64,000 bases of DNA. Origin: Legionella cardiaca. GTDB lineage: Bacteria; Pseudomonadota; Gammaproteobacteria; Legionellales; Legionellaceae. Position numbers and translations under genes: made by a program. The notes under the pieces are model-generated. The model ran no database searches, was not told the DNA's origin, and saw only the letters and a list, made by a program, of their open reading frames with translations. Below, one piece after another: positions 27,685 through 37,082 of this stretch (position 1 is its first letter; each line of letters starts with the position of its first letter). The DNA lies in NCBI RefSeq assembly GCF_029026145.1, contig NZ_CP119078.1:1585036-1649035 (forward strand), read 5' to 3'.

Positions 27685-28989
27685 TCAATTCCCAGAATTA
27701 ACTCCTTCCATTGCATTTGCCCGTTTTAAAGTACGTTTTAAAAGTTGCGTGTAGATTGGCTTATTACCCGCTAATTGCACGATAGTTGTTGAAGTTAAAC
27801 AGGTTACCATTAAGGGTAAAATTAATAAGTAGTTATGAGTCATCTCAACCACCAGAATGATTCCTGTTATTGGTGCGCGCACTGCAGCAGAAAATAAAGC
27901 CCCCATTCCAGCGACAGCGAACATTCCTGGATGAATACCAATGTTTGGGATAAAGTACAAAACAATAGTAGAACTAGCTATACCCAATAAAGTACCTAAA
28001 GCTAGCATCGGCGCAAAAATTCCTCCTGGTACACTGGATGAGTAACAAAGCATGGTCGTTGCAAATCTGGCAACAATTAACAGCAATAGAACCAGTATCG
28101 AGGGTGAAATAACAAGGGAGCGCTCAATAATTTCATAACCACCTCCAACAATAGCGGGATGATGTTGTGCCAGAAACCCCACCAGCGCTCCAATACCTAG
28201 TACGTATACGATTCGTGTTCTTGTTGACAACTTATCCGTTGCAGACAAAGTTTTCATCAATACAATATTAAAGAACAGTCCGACAAAACCAATCAAAATT
28301 CCAAAAATAAAAAAGATCCACAGCGAGGCTAGGCTGGGTAAAGGAAAAACAGCCATTGGAATAGCAGGTTGCGACCCAATAATAAAATGCAGAGTAATCG
28401 TTGCCATAACACAGCTAATAGCAACCGTTTTAAAGTTAGTAAAAGAGAAATTAAATTGACTCCGCATTTCTTCAAGTACAAACAATACCCCTGCGAGAGG
28501 AGCATTAAATGCAGAAGCAAGCCCTGCTGCAGCACCAGCAGCAATTAATGCATCGCATCGTTTTGAAGGTAAGCGCAGTAACTCTCCCAGCATTTCACCA
28601 AGATTACCTCCCATTTGGATAGTTGGTCCTTCACGACCGACTACTAATTTGGCAGTAATAGCCATGACGCCACCAATAAATTTCACAGGTAATAATCTGC
28701 GCCAGAAAATAGGTCGTTGATGCAATAACGTTCCTTCAATTTCCTGCACGCCGCTGCCAGAGGCTTCTGGGGCAAACCCCCTTACTAAAAGCCAAGCTAA
28801 AAATGTGAGACACATTGAGATCAATACGGAAAGTAACGTGCTAACACCTCCATGCGATTGATAGGCTAATATTTTGGCAATAAGCTGATTTCCATAGGAA
28901 ATAGCGATTTGAAAAAATGAACCAACTACCCCTGTTAATATGCCTAGTACAATAGCAATGAAATAGAGTGTTAAAATTTTATTGCGCAT
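27685..28989 (-). CDS. clcA: ClC-family chloride channel / H+:Cl- antiporter
   Basis: 434 residues with about ten or more hydrophobic segments and the ClC selectivity motifs: GSGVQEIEG (Gly-Ser-Gly with Ser ligand), GREGPTIQMGG (with the gating Glu) and GGIFAPMLALG. Length and lack of CBS domains fit the short bacterial ClcA type, which in E. coli aids extreme acid resistance. Its start overlaps the 3' end of the TrpEG gene by 11 bases. Confidence 0.92.
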   Translation of the reverse strand: MRNKILTLYFIAIVLGILTGVVGSFFQIAISYGNQLIAKILAYQSHGGVSTLLSVLISMCLTFLAWLLVRGFAPEASGSGVQEIEGTLLHQRPIFWRRLLPVKFIGGVMAITAKLVVGREGPTIQMGGNLGEMLGELLRLPSKRCDALIAAGAAAGLASAFNAPLAGVLFVLEEMRSQFNFSFTNFKTVAISCVMATITLHFIIGSQPAIPMAVFPLPSLASLWIFFIFGILIGFVGLFFNIVLMKTLSATDKLSTRTRIVYVLGIGALVGFLAQHHPAIVGGGYEIIERSLVISPSILVLLLLIVARFATTMLCYSSSVPGGIFAPMLALGTLLGIASSTIVLYFIPNIGIHPGMFAVAGMGALFSAAVRAPITGIILVVEMTHNYLLILPLMVTCLTSTTIVQLAGNKPIYTQLLKRTLKRANAMEGVNSGN

Positions 28990-31129
28990 TTGTAGCCAAC
29001 ATGTCCATAAGGTTATTAATGATTTTTAATCCAGCTTGATTCGGCATCGATAAAATCGTTTCCGGATGAAATTGCACAGCATAGACCGGTAAAGATTTAT
29101 GCGCAATTGCCATAACCACCCCATCTCGAGTTGTTGCTGTTACTTTCAAATCTTCAGGCATCGCATCCAAGCGAGCATAAAGCGAGTGATAACGTCCTGC
29201 AGTGAAAGAGGCATCAAATCCTGCAAAAAGCCCTGAACTATCTTTTACCTCAATATCCGAGGCCTTTCCATGCATAGGATAATTTAATACATCAAGTTTG
29301 CCACCAAAATATTCAACAATACCTTGTAAGCCCAAGCAAACTCCAAATAAAGGCGTTTTTGATTTCAGGACAGCCTCAATCGTGTGTGCTACTTTAAAAT
29401 CGGCAGGTCTACCAGGTCCAGGAGATAAAAGAACAAGATCAAAATGCTCTTTTTCCAGATACTCTATCGCATGCTCGCTACGAACAGTTAGTACTTCGGC
29501 CCCCGTTTGTCGCACATAATTTGCTAAGGTATGAACAAAAGAATCCTGATGATCAACAAGTAAAACCCGCTTACCTAAACCAGGTCCCAAAACAGGATTA
29601 GTGATGTTTACCTTTAATTCTTGTTTTTGTAACATATCCAAAAAAGCTGATGCTTTTAATCGGGTTTCTTGTTCCTCTGCTTGTGGCTCAGAATCATAGA
29701 GTAAGGTTGCTCCGACACGAATCTCAGCAATTCCTTGTTGAATTCGCATGGTTCTTAATACCAATCCGGTATTTAAATTGCCATTAAAGCCAAACCACCC
29801 CACCGCTCCAGCATACCATCTTCTAGGTGATTTTTCATGTTCTTCTATAAAGTTCATCGCCCAAAGTTTAGGAGCACCGGTTACTGTCACAACCCACATA
29901 TGCGTTAAAAAAGCATCAACAGCATCAAAACCTTCACGTATCATTCCTTCGACATGGTCTACGGTATGGATTAAACGCGAATACATTTCAATCTGGCGAC
30001 GACCAAGAACTCGTACACTTCCTGCTTCACAAATTCTTGATTTATCATTTCTATCAACATCGGTACACATTGTTAATTCAGACGCTTCTTTTTCAGAATC
30101 TAAGAGAAGTTGAATATTGTGTGCATCTTCAATGGCATCAGCTCCGCGTTTTATTGTGCCAGAAATAGGGCAAGTCTCTACACGTTTACCTTGAACCCGG
30201 ACATACATTTCAGGAGACGCGCCAACCAGGTATTCCTCTTCTCCCAGATTAATAAAAAAGCCATAAGGAGACGGATTTAGACGCCGCATTCGACTAAACA
30301 TTACTGAAGGCTGTTCTGAACAGTGGGCGTAGAAAGTTTGACTAGGGACCACTTCAAAAAGATCACCACACGCAAAACGTTCCTTTGCGGTTTCTACTAA
30401 TTTTGCATACTCCCCTGGGGCATGATCGCACTGTTTTTCAGGCTTCAATGTTGGCTCATAAGTTTTAAACTCACCTTCGCGGGGTAAAGCTTGTGTTGAC
30501 TTACCCTGAAATTGAAAGTTATATCGACGAATAAATGCCTCTTCCTTCCGATGATTGACGACATAAATTTCATCAGGAAGATATAAAACCATTTCGCGTT
30601 GATCATTTGCTCGTGTTTTATGCTGGGTTAACGCTTCAAATTGGAATATTAAGTCATATCCAAAAGCACCATAAAAGCCTAAATAAGGTTCATCCGATTT
30701 GAAAAAAGCGAGTAACTTTCGAAGCACGGTAAATACAGAGGGCTGGTGACTGCGTTCTTCTTCGCTGAAAATTTTTTGTCCACGTTTAACTTCAATTCGG
30801 CAACTATCTTTAGAATGTTCGCGAATAATTAACTCATTACAGGAATCTAATACGGGGAAAAGAATAGCGAGTAAAATTTCTCCTCGTTCATTTAGGGCTT
30901 GCAGTTGAATCTCATTCGCCTTACATACCATCGCCAGAGGAGGATTATAAAAACCGATATCCCAACAAGTATAACGACCAGGGTATTCAAAACTGGACGC
31001 AAATAAAGCGCCGCGTTGCGTATCAAGACGCTCAAGAAGAGGATCTATTGCGTTTTCATAAGCCAATTTATGTTGTTCATATTCAATATAAACACCACCT
31101 GCCGTTTTAACTTGCTGTAACATCACCAA
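28979..31129 (-). CDS. Anthranilate synthase, fused TrpE-TrpG
   Basis: 716 residues. The chorismate-binding domain (about 1-505) carries CPISGTIKRGADAIED, DVDRNDKSRIC and VTVTGAPKLWAM. It is joined to a glutamine amidotransferase (about 520-716) with GVCLGLQ (nucleophile Cys) and FHPETIL. The full polypeptide makes anthranilate from chorismate and glutamine. Fused TrpEG is typical of alpha-proteobacteria (trpE clade 3), so it is unusual in a gamma-proteobacterium and points to lateral acquisition or a secondary copy. No other trp gene is near. Confidence 0.9.
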   Translation of the reverse strand: MVMLQQVKTAGGVYIEYEQHKLAYENAIDPLLERLDTQRGALFASSFEYPGRYTCWDIGFYNPPLAMVCKANEIQLQALNERGEILLAILFPVLDSCNELIIREHSKDSCRIEVKRGQKIFSEEERSHQPSVFTVLRKLLAFFKSDEPYLGFYGAFGYDLIFQFEALTQHKTRANDQREMVLYLPDEIYVVNHRKEEAFIRRYNFQFQGKSTQALPREGEFKTYEPTLKPEKQCDHAPGEYAKLVETAKERFACGDLFEVVPSQTFYAHCSEQPSVMFSRMRRLNPSPYGFFINLGEEEYLVGASPEMYVRVQGKRVETCPISGTIKRGADAIEDAHNIQLLLDSEKEASELTMCTDVDRNDKSRICEAGSVRVLGRRQIEMYSRLIHTVDHVEGMIREGFDAVDAFLTHMWVVTVTGAPKLWAMNFIEEHEKSPRRWYAGAVGWFGFNGNLNTGLVLRTMRIQQGIAEIRVGATLLYDSEPQAEEQETRLKASAFLDMLQKQELKVNITNPVLGPGLGKRVLLVDHQDSFVHTLANYVRQTGAEVLTVRSEHAIEYLEKEHFDLVLLSPGPGRPADFKVAHTIEAVLKSKTPLFGVCLGLQGIVEYFGGKLDVLNYPMHGKASDIEVKDSSGLFAGFDASFTAGRYHSLYARLDAMPEDLKVTATTRDGVVMAIAHKSLPVYAVQFHPETILSMPNQAGLKIINNLMDMLATNAQ

Positions 31130-31215
31130 AGCTCGTCTAAAAAATACAATGTTTCCTCATTCTACTGTAAAACGAAGCCTCTGCAAGGCGGTATATTATA
31201 ATTTCTTTTTCAGCT

Positions 31216-32430
31216 TTAATTCATGCGCGCAAAGTGCTGATAAAAACGTGATACATTAATTCCTTTAATCACATTTGTTTTTCTGACATTCATCTTAAGT
31301 AAATTACAAATAGATGTTGCATCGTTCTTTCCTGGAGTCTCATCAACAATTACAGCACCATAGTAGAAACCATGAATCGCTGGAAAAAAATAGTAGTTCA
31401 ATGTCTTTCCTTCCGTCAAACGCGGTAATTTAGCAGGAAAACTAAATTGGAAACCTTTGTCATTTAAACAAACAGGAACATTTTCATATGCTTCACTGAC
31501 CACATCAGAGTTAAATGCGGCAATCGTCGCTGCTGTATCCCAAAAATCAAAATTATGAGCAATCTTATCCCACCCGCCTTGATAGGCAACAAGGTATTTC
31601 GCGGCATCTAAACTAAATTGTAAGGCGTTATCCTTTTTAGCATATTCTTCGAGAAAATTGATTGCTTCAGGTGTAATGCGAGCCATATCTGAAGCATTAA
31701 TTGAGACCCAGGTAATAGGAATACCTGATTGTAAAACATCTTGCATTGCCCCTACTGCCGCGTAAATATTCCACTCAGCCATCGTATTATTTGTTGCAAA
31801 AAAATCTGGAATACCCAGATTTCCCTGAATATTAAAATTACTCAGTTGCCTCTGTTTGTTCTCTGTTAGTATTGTTTCTCCGAAAGCGCCACCCGCCTTA
31901 TATATTCTTGCAATTCCCTTTTTAACAACGGCAAATTCATTTTGTGTTTTTGCAAAAGCGAAGCTGTCTGCTAAATTAACCGCTGTCCCGATAGACATAA
32001 TGGTGATTGGTTGATTGCCAGCAGCTGCTTCACGGGCTAAATCGACAATTGCCTGAGCAGCTGGTTTTTCAGCGATGGGGTAGGCAGCTAATGAGGAAAC
32101 GCCAGGGATTGCCATCTTCGAACTAAATTCGCGTAATTCGGAGGGGAACGCATAAGCTGCATTTTTTTTATCGATTCGCCCTACATAAACAGGAATTTTT
32201 TTATTAACCAGGCTTGCCAGCTTCGCAGCATTAATACCACCTTGAGGACAGTAGGTTAATCCATTGCAATCGACGGTAATAGCCTTAACATCCAAATTTT
32301 TATTTTTCAGAACATAAAGAATTGCTACCCAATCATCAAACCCCATATCTGTATCTATAATAACGGGAATCCTGGCAAAAGCTACGGAACACAATAGTGT
32401 TAACAGAAAACAGTACCCCTTGTATTTCAT
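31216..32430 (-). CDS. Exported nucleoside hydrolase
   Basis: 404 residues with a cleavable signal peptide (MKYKGYCFLLTLLCSVAFA) followed at once by the calcium-binding DTDMGFDDW (residues 26-34), the signature of inosine-uridine nucleoside N-ribohydrolases. It is longer than cytoplasmic RihA/RihB (about 310) and has a C-terminal extension of about 80 residues. The signal peptide implies a periplasmic or secreted enzyme, probably freeing bases and ribose from nucleosides. Substrate specificity cannot be read from the sequence. Confidence 0.85.
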   Translation of the reverse strand: MKYKGYCFLLTLLCSVAFARIPVIIDTDMGFDDWVAILYVLKNKNLDVKAITVDCNGLTYCPQGGINAAKLASLVNKKIPVYVGRIDKKNAAYAFPSELREFSSKMAIPGVSSLAAYPIAEKPAAQAIVDLAREAAAGNQPITIMSIGTAVNLADSFAFAKTQNEFAVVKKGIARIYKAGGAFGETILTENKQRQLSNFNIQGNLGIPDFFATNNTMAEWNIYAAVGAMQDVLQSGIPITWVSINASDMARITPEAINFLEEYAKKDNALQFSLDAAKYLVAYQGGWDKIAHNFDFWDTAATIAAFNSDVVSEAYENVPVCLNDKGFQFSFPAKLPRLTEGKTLNYYFFPAIHGFYYGAVIVDETPGKNDATSICNLLKMNVRKTNVIKGINVSRFYQHFARMN

Positions 32431-32742
32431 AATTTTGATGATTCTAAAAACATTGCTGCATTTTCGCAGGTAACGGCTGGCTTGTCATTAAAAGTTTGGG
32501 CGCTTAGCCTTAAAGTTGCTACAGAAATGAATTCCTGACTGCGCAGGAGGACCTCAAATTTTTCATATAATTAAGTATGATTTTGCTCTATAAAACTGCA
32601 AGATTTATTGACATTTATTGTTACTAAGCGAAAATGGTGAAGATATCGATCAATTCACATGTTTGCACTGGCGTTATTGTCTATATTCAAGTTTGGACTG
32701 CACGCCGATGATCTTAGATGTTTGCTAGTTATTGGACGTATA
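32431..32742. other. Spacer before gatC
   Basis: A divergent intergenic region. A perfect TTGACA at 32608-32613 is followed 16 bases later by GAAAAT (32630-32635), a weak but possible promoter for gatCAB with a leader of about 100 bases. The frame of gatC is open to an ATG at 32659 inside this region, but those codons do not resemble GatC. Confidence 0.35.
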
Positions 32743-33039
32743 ATGACAATCACTCAAGACGATTTAAATAATATCAAGCAACTTGCTTATCTGGATGCTG
32801 AATCAAACAGCAATGAAAAACTTACTGAAGAAATCAATGCCATTATTGATTTTGTAGAACAATTAAAGCAAATCGATACAATGGGGGTTGCCCCTCTTTT
32901 TCATCCTTTTGATTTACATCAGCGCCTGCGTGCTGACGTAGTTTCTGAAGAGGATTGTGCGGATCAATTAGAGCAAATAGCACCGCTTTTTGAAAATGAT
33001 TTATATTTAGTTCCCAAAGTAATCGATTCAGGACAATAA
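32743..33039 (+). CDS. gatC: Glutamyl-tRNA(Gln)/Asp-tRNA(Asn) amidotransferase subunit C
   Basis: 98 residues beginning [18 protein letters not shown], the family's usual N-terminus (xITxxDVxxIAxLARL). It has the conserved [15 protein letters not shown] and the tail [11 protein letters not shown]. GatC stabilises the GatA-GatB complex that amidates Glu-tRNA(Gln) or Asp-tRNA(Asn). The start at 32743 gives the family's normal length. It is followed after 4 bases by gatA and then gatB. Confidence 0.95.
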   Translation: MTITQDDLNNIKQLAYLDAESNSNEKLTEEINAIIDFVEQLKQIDTMGVAPLFHPFDLHQRLRADVVSEEDCADQLEQIAPLFENDLYLVPKVIDSGQ

Positions 33040-33043
33040 TTTT

Positions 33044-34495
33044 ATGCATAAGTATTCTTTGAAAGAATTGTCTCATAATCTGCTACGCGGTGAATTCTCA
33101 AGCGTTGAATTAACCAAGCACTTTTTAAGTCGCATTAACCGATACAAATCACTCAATGCCTTTATTAATGTGAATGAAAATAACGCCTTAAATTCTGCAG
33201 CTCTGGCCGATAAACAGATTCGAGAAGGAAAAGCCAGGCCTTTAACCGGCATACCGATGGCCCATAAAGACTTGTTTTGCACACAAGTATTACCCACCAC
33301 TTGCGGTTCAAAAATGCTGGCAAATTTTCAAGCGCCGTATCAGGCCACAATTGTTAGGCGGCTTGAAGAGCAAGGGGCAGTAATAGTCGGTAAAACAAAT
33401 ATGGATGAATTCGCAATGGGTTCATCCAATGAAAATAGTTACTTTGGGCCAGTAAAAAATCCATGGGATATCAATAGAGTCCCCGGTGGTTCCTCAGGAG
33501 GTTCTGCTGCCGCAGTAGCAGCTGGGCTTATTCCATTTGCAACAGGTTCTGATACCGGAGGCTCAATCAGACAACCCGCTGCGTTTTGTGGAATTTCCGG
33601 TATAAAACCAACTTATGGATTGGTCTCAAGATTTGGCATGGTTGCTTTTGCATCCAGCCTTGATCAGGCAGGTCCTATGGCTCATACAGCTGAAGATTTA
33701 GCCTTCGTTCTTCAAGCTATGGCAGGTTTCGATAGCCATGACTCAACCTCAGTTAACCAGCCTGTTCCTGACTACTCCTTAAATTTATTACAATCGATTA
33801 AAGGATTACGTATTGGCTTGCCTTCCTGTTTTTTTCAAAAAGAAGTTGATACAGAAATACAAGAAGCCATAACTAATGCAGTTAGGATTTTTGCACAGGA
33901 AGGGGCTGAAATTATTGAACTTGATTTATCCCTGCAGCCTCTTTGGGTTCCTTGCTATTATGTAATTGCCTGTGCCGAAGCCTCCTCAAATTTATCACGT
34001 TACGATGGGATACGTTTTGGTCACCGAAGCAAAAAAGCTGAAACCCTGCATGAACTTATTGTCAATTCACGAAGTGAGGGTTTTGGTGCGGAAGTGCAGC
34101 GTCGAATTCTAACCGGCACACATGTTCTTTCTTCAGGTTATTTTGATGCTTATTATTTACAAGCTTTAAAAATCAGACGATTAATTCAAGTTGAACTGCA
34201 AGATACATTGAAGCAAGTTGATATTATTTTAGGTCCAACCACCCCGACTTGCGCTTTCAAATTAGGCGAAAAAGTGGGCGATCCCATTCAAAACTATTTA
34301 GCTGATGTTTTTACAGTAGCTGTCAATTTAGCAGGATTGCCCGCTCTGTCTATTCCCGCAGGGTTTAGTGCTGGATTGCCTATTGGCATGCAATTAATTG
34401 GCAATTACTTTAGTGAAGCCAAACTACTAAATATCGCTCATCACTATCAACAATGCACTGACTGGCACCAAGCCAGACCAACCTACAAAGGGTGA
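33044..34495 (+). CDS. gatA: Glutamyl-tRNA(Gln) amidotransferase subunit A
   Basis: 483 residues of the amidase-signature family. The catalytic Lys-Ser-Ser triad is visible as AHKDLF (Lys), [14 protein letters not shown] (Ser) and [14 protein letters not shown] (nucleophile Ser). [13 protein letters not shown] is the GatA signature. It produces ammonia from glutamine for GatB. Confidence 0.98.
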   Translation: MHKYSLKELSHNLLRGEFSSVELTKHFLSRINRYKSLNAFINVNENNALNSAALADKQIREGKARPLTGIPMAHKDLFCTQVLPTTCGSKMLANFQAPYQATIVRRLEEQGAVIVGKTNMDEFAMGSSNENSYFGPVKNPWDINRVPGGSSGGSAAAVAAGLIPFATGSDTGGSIRQPAAFCGISGIKPTYGLVSRFGMVAFASSLDQAGPMAHTAEDLAFVLQAMAGFDSHDSTSVNQPVPDYSLNLLQSIKGLRIGLPSCFFQKEVDTEIQEAITNAVRIFAQEGAEIIELDLSLQPLWVPCYYVIACAEASSNLSRYDGIRFGHRSKKAETLHELIVNSRSEGFGAEVQRRILTGTHVLSSGYFDAYYLQALKIRRLIQVELQDTLKQVDIILGPTTPTCAFKLGEKVGDPIQNYLADVFTVAVNLAGLPALSIPAGFSAGLPIGMQLIGNYFSEAKLLNIAHHYQQCTDWHQARPTYKG

Positions 34496-34498
34496 TTT

Positions 34499-35935
34499 AT
34501 GGCATGGGATACCGTTATTGGTCTTGAAGTTCACGCCCAATTAAAGACAAAATCAAAATTATTTTCCGCCACAGCTACTGCATTTGGCGCACGACCAAAC
34601 TCGCAAACCAGTTTTATCGATGCGGGTTTACCTGGTGTCTTACCAGTACTTAATGAAGCAGCGGTTCATATGGCGATTCAGTTTGGACTGGCCATTGACG
34701 CAAATATCAACAATAATTCCTACTTTGAACGTAAAAATTATTTTTACCCTGATTTACCTAAAGGTTATCAAATCAGTCAATATCAAGCCCCAATAGTTTC
34801 TAATGGTCATTTGACAATTGAATTAAGCGACGGTAGCGAAAAGGAAGTTTCTATTGTCCGAGCTCATTTGGAAGAAGATGCCGGCAAATCCCTGCATGAA
34901 AATCACGCGACATACAGCGGAATAGATTTGAATCGAGCCGGCACGCCTCTGCTGGAAATAGTTACTGCACCTTGTCTTTTTTCCGCCGAAGAAGCTGTTA
35001 GCTATTTAAAAAAATTACATCAACTGGTTCGCTTTTTAGGCATTTGCGATGGAAACATGCAAGAAGGCTCTTTTCGTTGCGATGTGAATATTTCCCTTAA
35101 ACCTAAAGGCTCACAGCAGCTTGGTGTGAGAACAGAGCTTAAAAACTTAAATTCATTTCGTTTTATTGAAAAAGCCATTGCTTACGAACAAGCCCGCCAT
35201 CAAGATTTACTGGAGAGCGGTCTAATCATTCATCAAGAAACAAGATTGTATAACCCTGATACCAATACAACGCATGCTTTAAGAAGTAAAGAAAATGAAA
35301 ATGATTATCGCTATTTCCCTGATCCTGATCTGTTGCCTATCCATATTGAAGCAACTGATCTTGAAAAAATTAGAAAAAACATGCCTATCCTTCCTGAGCA
35401 GATCAAAGAAGAGTGCCAGAAAAATCCTATTTTAAACCAGGAAGATGTGAATTTTCTTCTTGCTTCACCTGCAACTTATCACTTCTTTAAAGCAGTTAAA
35501 ACAAACAGCCACGCAGATGAAAAAACTATTATTAATTGGCTTAAAGGAACTTATGCGGCTGCTCTTAACGAAATCAATCTTAGTTTCGATAATCCCCCAG
35601 TGTCAGCAACATCATTAGCAACATTGTTGGATAAACTGACAAAACAAACTATTTCAAATAAGATTGCTAAAGAAATTTTTGCCAAACTGTGGGAAGGTGA
35701 AACAAATATTGATGAAATTATAAAAAAAGAAGGTTTTAACCAACTCACCGATAGTAATCTACTGGAAGAATTGATTAGCAACATTATTCAACAATATCCC
35801 CAGCAAGTAGCTGATTATCGAGCAGGAAAAGAAAAACTCCTTTCCTTTTTTGTTGGTCAAGTGATGAAAGAAACAAAGGGACAAGCAAATCCCGAACAAA
35901 TCAATCAGCTGCTAAAAAAACATCTCCATCAGTAA
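34499..35935 (+). CDS. gatB: Glutamyl-tRNA(Gln)/Asp-tRNA(Asn) amidotransferase subunit B
   Basis: 478 residues. GLEVHAQLKTKSKLFS at the N-terminus, RKNYFYPDLPKGYQISQY (GatB signature) and the RCDVNISLKP motif are present, with a C-terminal YqeY-like tRNA-binding domain. It activates the side chain of the mischarged tRNA and transfers ammonia. It starts 3 bases after gatA. A terminator follows within 6 bases. Confidence 0.98.
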   Translation: MAWDTVIGLEVHAQLKTKSKLFSATATAFGARPNSQTSFIDAGLPGVLPVLNEAAVHMAIQFGLAIDANINNNSYFERKNYFYPDLPKGYQISQYQAPIVSNGHLTIELSDGSEKEVSIVRAHLEEDAGKSLHENHATYSGIDLNRAGTPLLEIVTAPCLFSAEEAVSYLKKLHQLVRFLGICDGNMQEGSFRCDVNISLKPKGSQQLGVRTELKNLNSFRFIEKAIAYEQARHQDLLESGLIIHQETRLYNPDTNTTHALRSKENENDYRYFPDPDLLPIHIEATDLEKIRKNMPILPEQIKEECQKNPILNQEDVNFLLASPATYHFFKAVKTNSHADEKTIINWLKGTYAAALNEINLSFDNPPVSATSLATLLDKLTKQTISNKIAKEIFAKLWEGETNIDEIIKKEGFNQLTDSNLLEELISNIIQQYPQQVADYRAGKEKLLSFFVGQVMKETKGQANPEQINQLLKKHLHQ

Positions 35936-35941
35936 AAAAAC

Positions 35942-35962
35942 AACCCGCTGCAAAAGCGGGTT
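35942..35962. terminator. Bidirectional terminator between gatB and L,D-transpeptidase gene
   Basis: AACCCGCT, loop GCAAA, AGCGGGTT. On the minus strand it is followed by a TTTTTTT run, which ends the transpeptidase transcript. On the plus strand the tail is only TTATTTAAT, giving weaker termination of gatCAB. Confidence 0.75.
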
Positions 35963-35983
35963 ATTTAATCAAACGAGTCGTTA

Positions 35984-36541
35984 TTAGTAAGGTTTTACAA
36001 TAACGGTAGTACCAATATCAATAAAATCCTGGCTCAACCATTTAGCCGCTCCTGGTAGAACCCTGATGCAACCATGACTGGCATTCCAGTTAGGTACCTC
36101 ATAAGCGGCATGAATAGAGTAGCCGCCACTGAAGTGCATGCAGTAAGGCATTCTAGCCCCTCCTCCTGTTTCAATTGGATAGATACTGGAGGTACAGTCT
36201 TCACCTTTCTTGGAGTAAACTCGAAATGTACCAGTAACTGTGCGACAACCTCTACCAGTATCTTCACAAAAATCTTTTCCTCCAGATGCACTACCAGTTT
36301 TAATACGGTTACCCTGGGCATCATAAGCAGCCCAGGCGGTGGCTTTCGGATCGAAGATGAAAACTTTTTTCCCTGTTGCCGGTCGTTTTTCAGGGAAATA
36401 ATTTCTACCTTTGCGATCAGAGTCAAGACTCATGGTGTAGTGCGTATAACCTGCATCGTCAACAACGGCTACACCCCTATCCATGGATGAACATGCTACA
36501 GTTAACACACACAATGGCCCAATGATAAGTTGTTTTTTCAT
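35984..36541 (-). CDS. L,D-transpeptidase (YkuD) lipoprotein-like
   Basis: 185 residues. The catalytic motif SHGCIRV has Cys158, and a conserved His sits earlier in SIHAAYE. An N-terminal signal ends in VAC (Cys17), a lipobox-like site with a non-ideal -3 Thr. Such enzymes form 3-3 crosslinks or attach proteins to peptidoglycan. The domain is compact, with no LysM or SPOR domain. AGGGAGG precedes the ATG. It is a single gene with its own terminator. Confidence 0.88.
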   Translation of the reverse strand: MKKQLIIGPLCVLTVACSSMDRGVAVVDDAGYTHYTMSLDSDRKGRNYFPEKRPATGKKVFIFDPKATAWAAYDAQGNRIKTGSASGGKDFCEDTGRGCRTVTGTFRVYSKKGEDCTSSIYPIETGGGARMPYCMHFSGGYSIHAAYEVPNWNASHGCIRVLPGAAKWLSQDFIDIGTTVIVKPY

Positions 36542-36619
36542 TGGTTAACCCTCCCTCTTTTTTTTTATGTTATCGGGAGGATTTTGCATAAATTTAGCTT
36601 TTTTTAATAATTTTTTTAA

Positions 36620-37018
36620 CTAATTGTTTTTTTTATAATCTTTTAGATCGTTTAAAAAGCTATTTTTTAGCTCTTTAGGTAACATTGAAACTATCGCTAA
36701 AATTAATTGTTCATCCGTGCATTCAAAGCAGCCTCCTCTGGGAGGCATTGCATTTAGCCCCTCCGTTGTATGTTTTAATAACGCGGTTATTCCTATATTC
36801 ATTCTTGGTGCCCAATCTTCTTTTTGTCCGATGCGTGGTGCACCAATCGGAATGAGGGGCTTTACTCCATGGCAATTAACACAGAAGTGCTGCACGATTA
36901 GCTCTCCTTCATTCTTGCTACCTTTAATTGAGTTCAGAAAATCTTGTGGATGGTGACTTGCAGCATAGGAATGAAAGCTAATTAGCCAACCAACAAAAAT
37001 ATATTGTATTAACTGCAT
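36620..37018 (-). CDS. Cytochrome c5-like protein
   Basis: 132 residues from the ATG at 37018 (GGAG upstream). A signal peptide ends around SYAA (residue 20), the haem motif CVNCH is at 46-50, and an axial Met is in NAMPPRGG (Met91). A Cys97/Cys100 pair is typical of the c5 group. It would be a soluble periplasmic electron carrier. The longer frame to 37084 is rejected because it runs through the flgA promoter. It is divergent from flgA. Confidence 0.85.
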   Translation of the reverse strand: MQLIQYIFVGWLISFHSYAASHHPQDFLNSIKGSKNEGELIVQHFCVNCHGVKPLIPIGAPRIGQKEDWAPRMNIGITALLKHTTEGLNAMPPRGGCFECTDEQLILAIVSMLPKELKNSFLNDLKDYKKNN

Positions 37019-37031
37019 TATTTCTCCAAAA

Positions 37032-37048
37032 TTGGCGTACAATTTGCT
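37032..37048 (+). promoter_or_regulatory. Predicted sigma-54 promoter of flgA
   Basis: TTGGCGTACAATTTGCT has GG at 37034-37035 and GC at 37046-37047 with exactly 10 bases between, the sigma-54 -24/-12 pattern. Transcription would begin near 37058, 25 bases before flgA. In Legionella, class II flagellar genes depend on RpoN and FleQ (family knowledge). Confidence 0.7.
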
Positions 37049-37082
37049 TAAGTTCGCTATTTTACCTAATGTGAGCGCTTCC

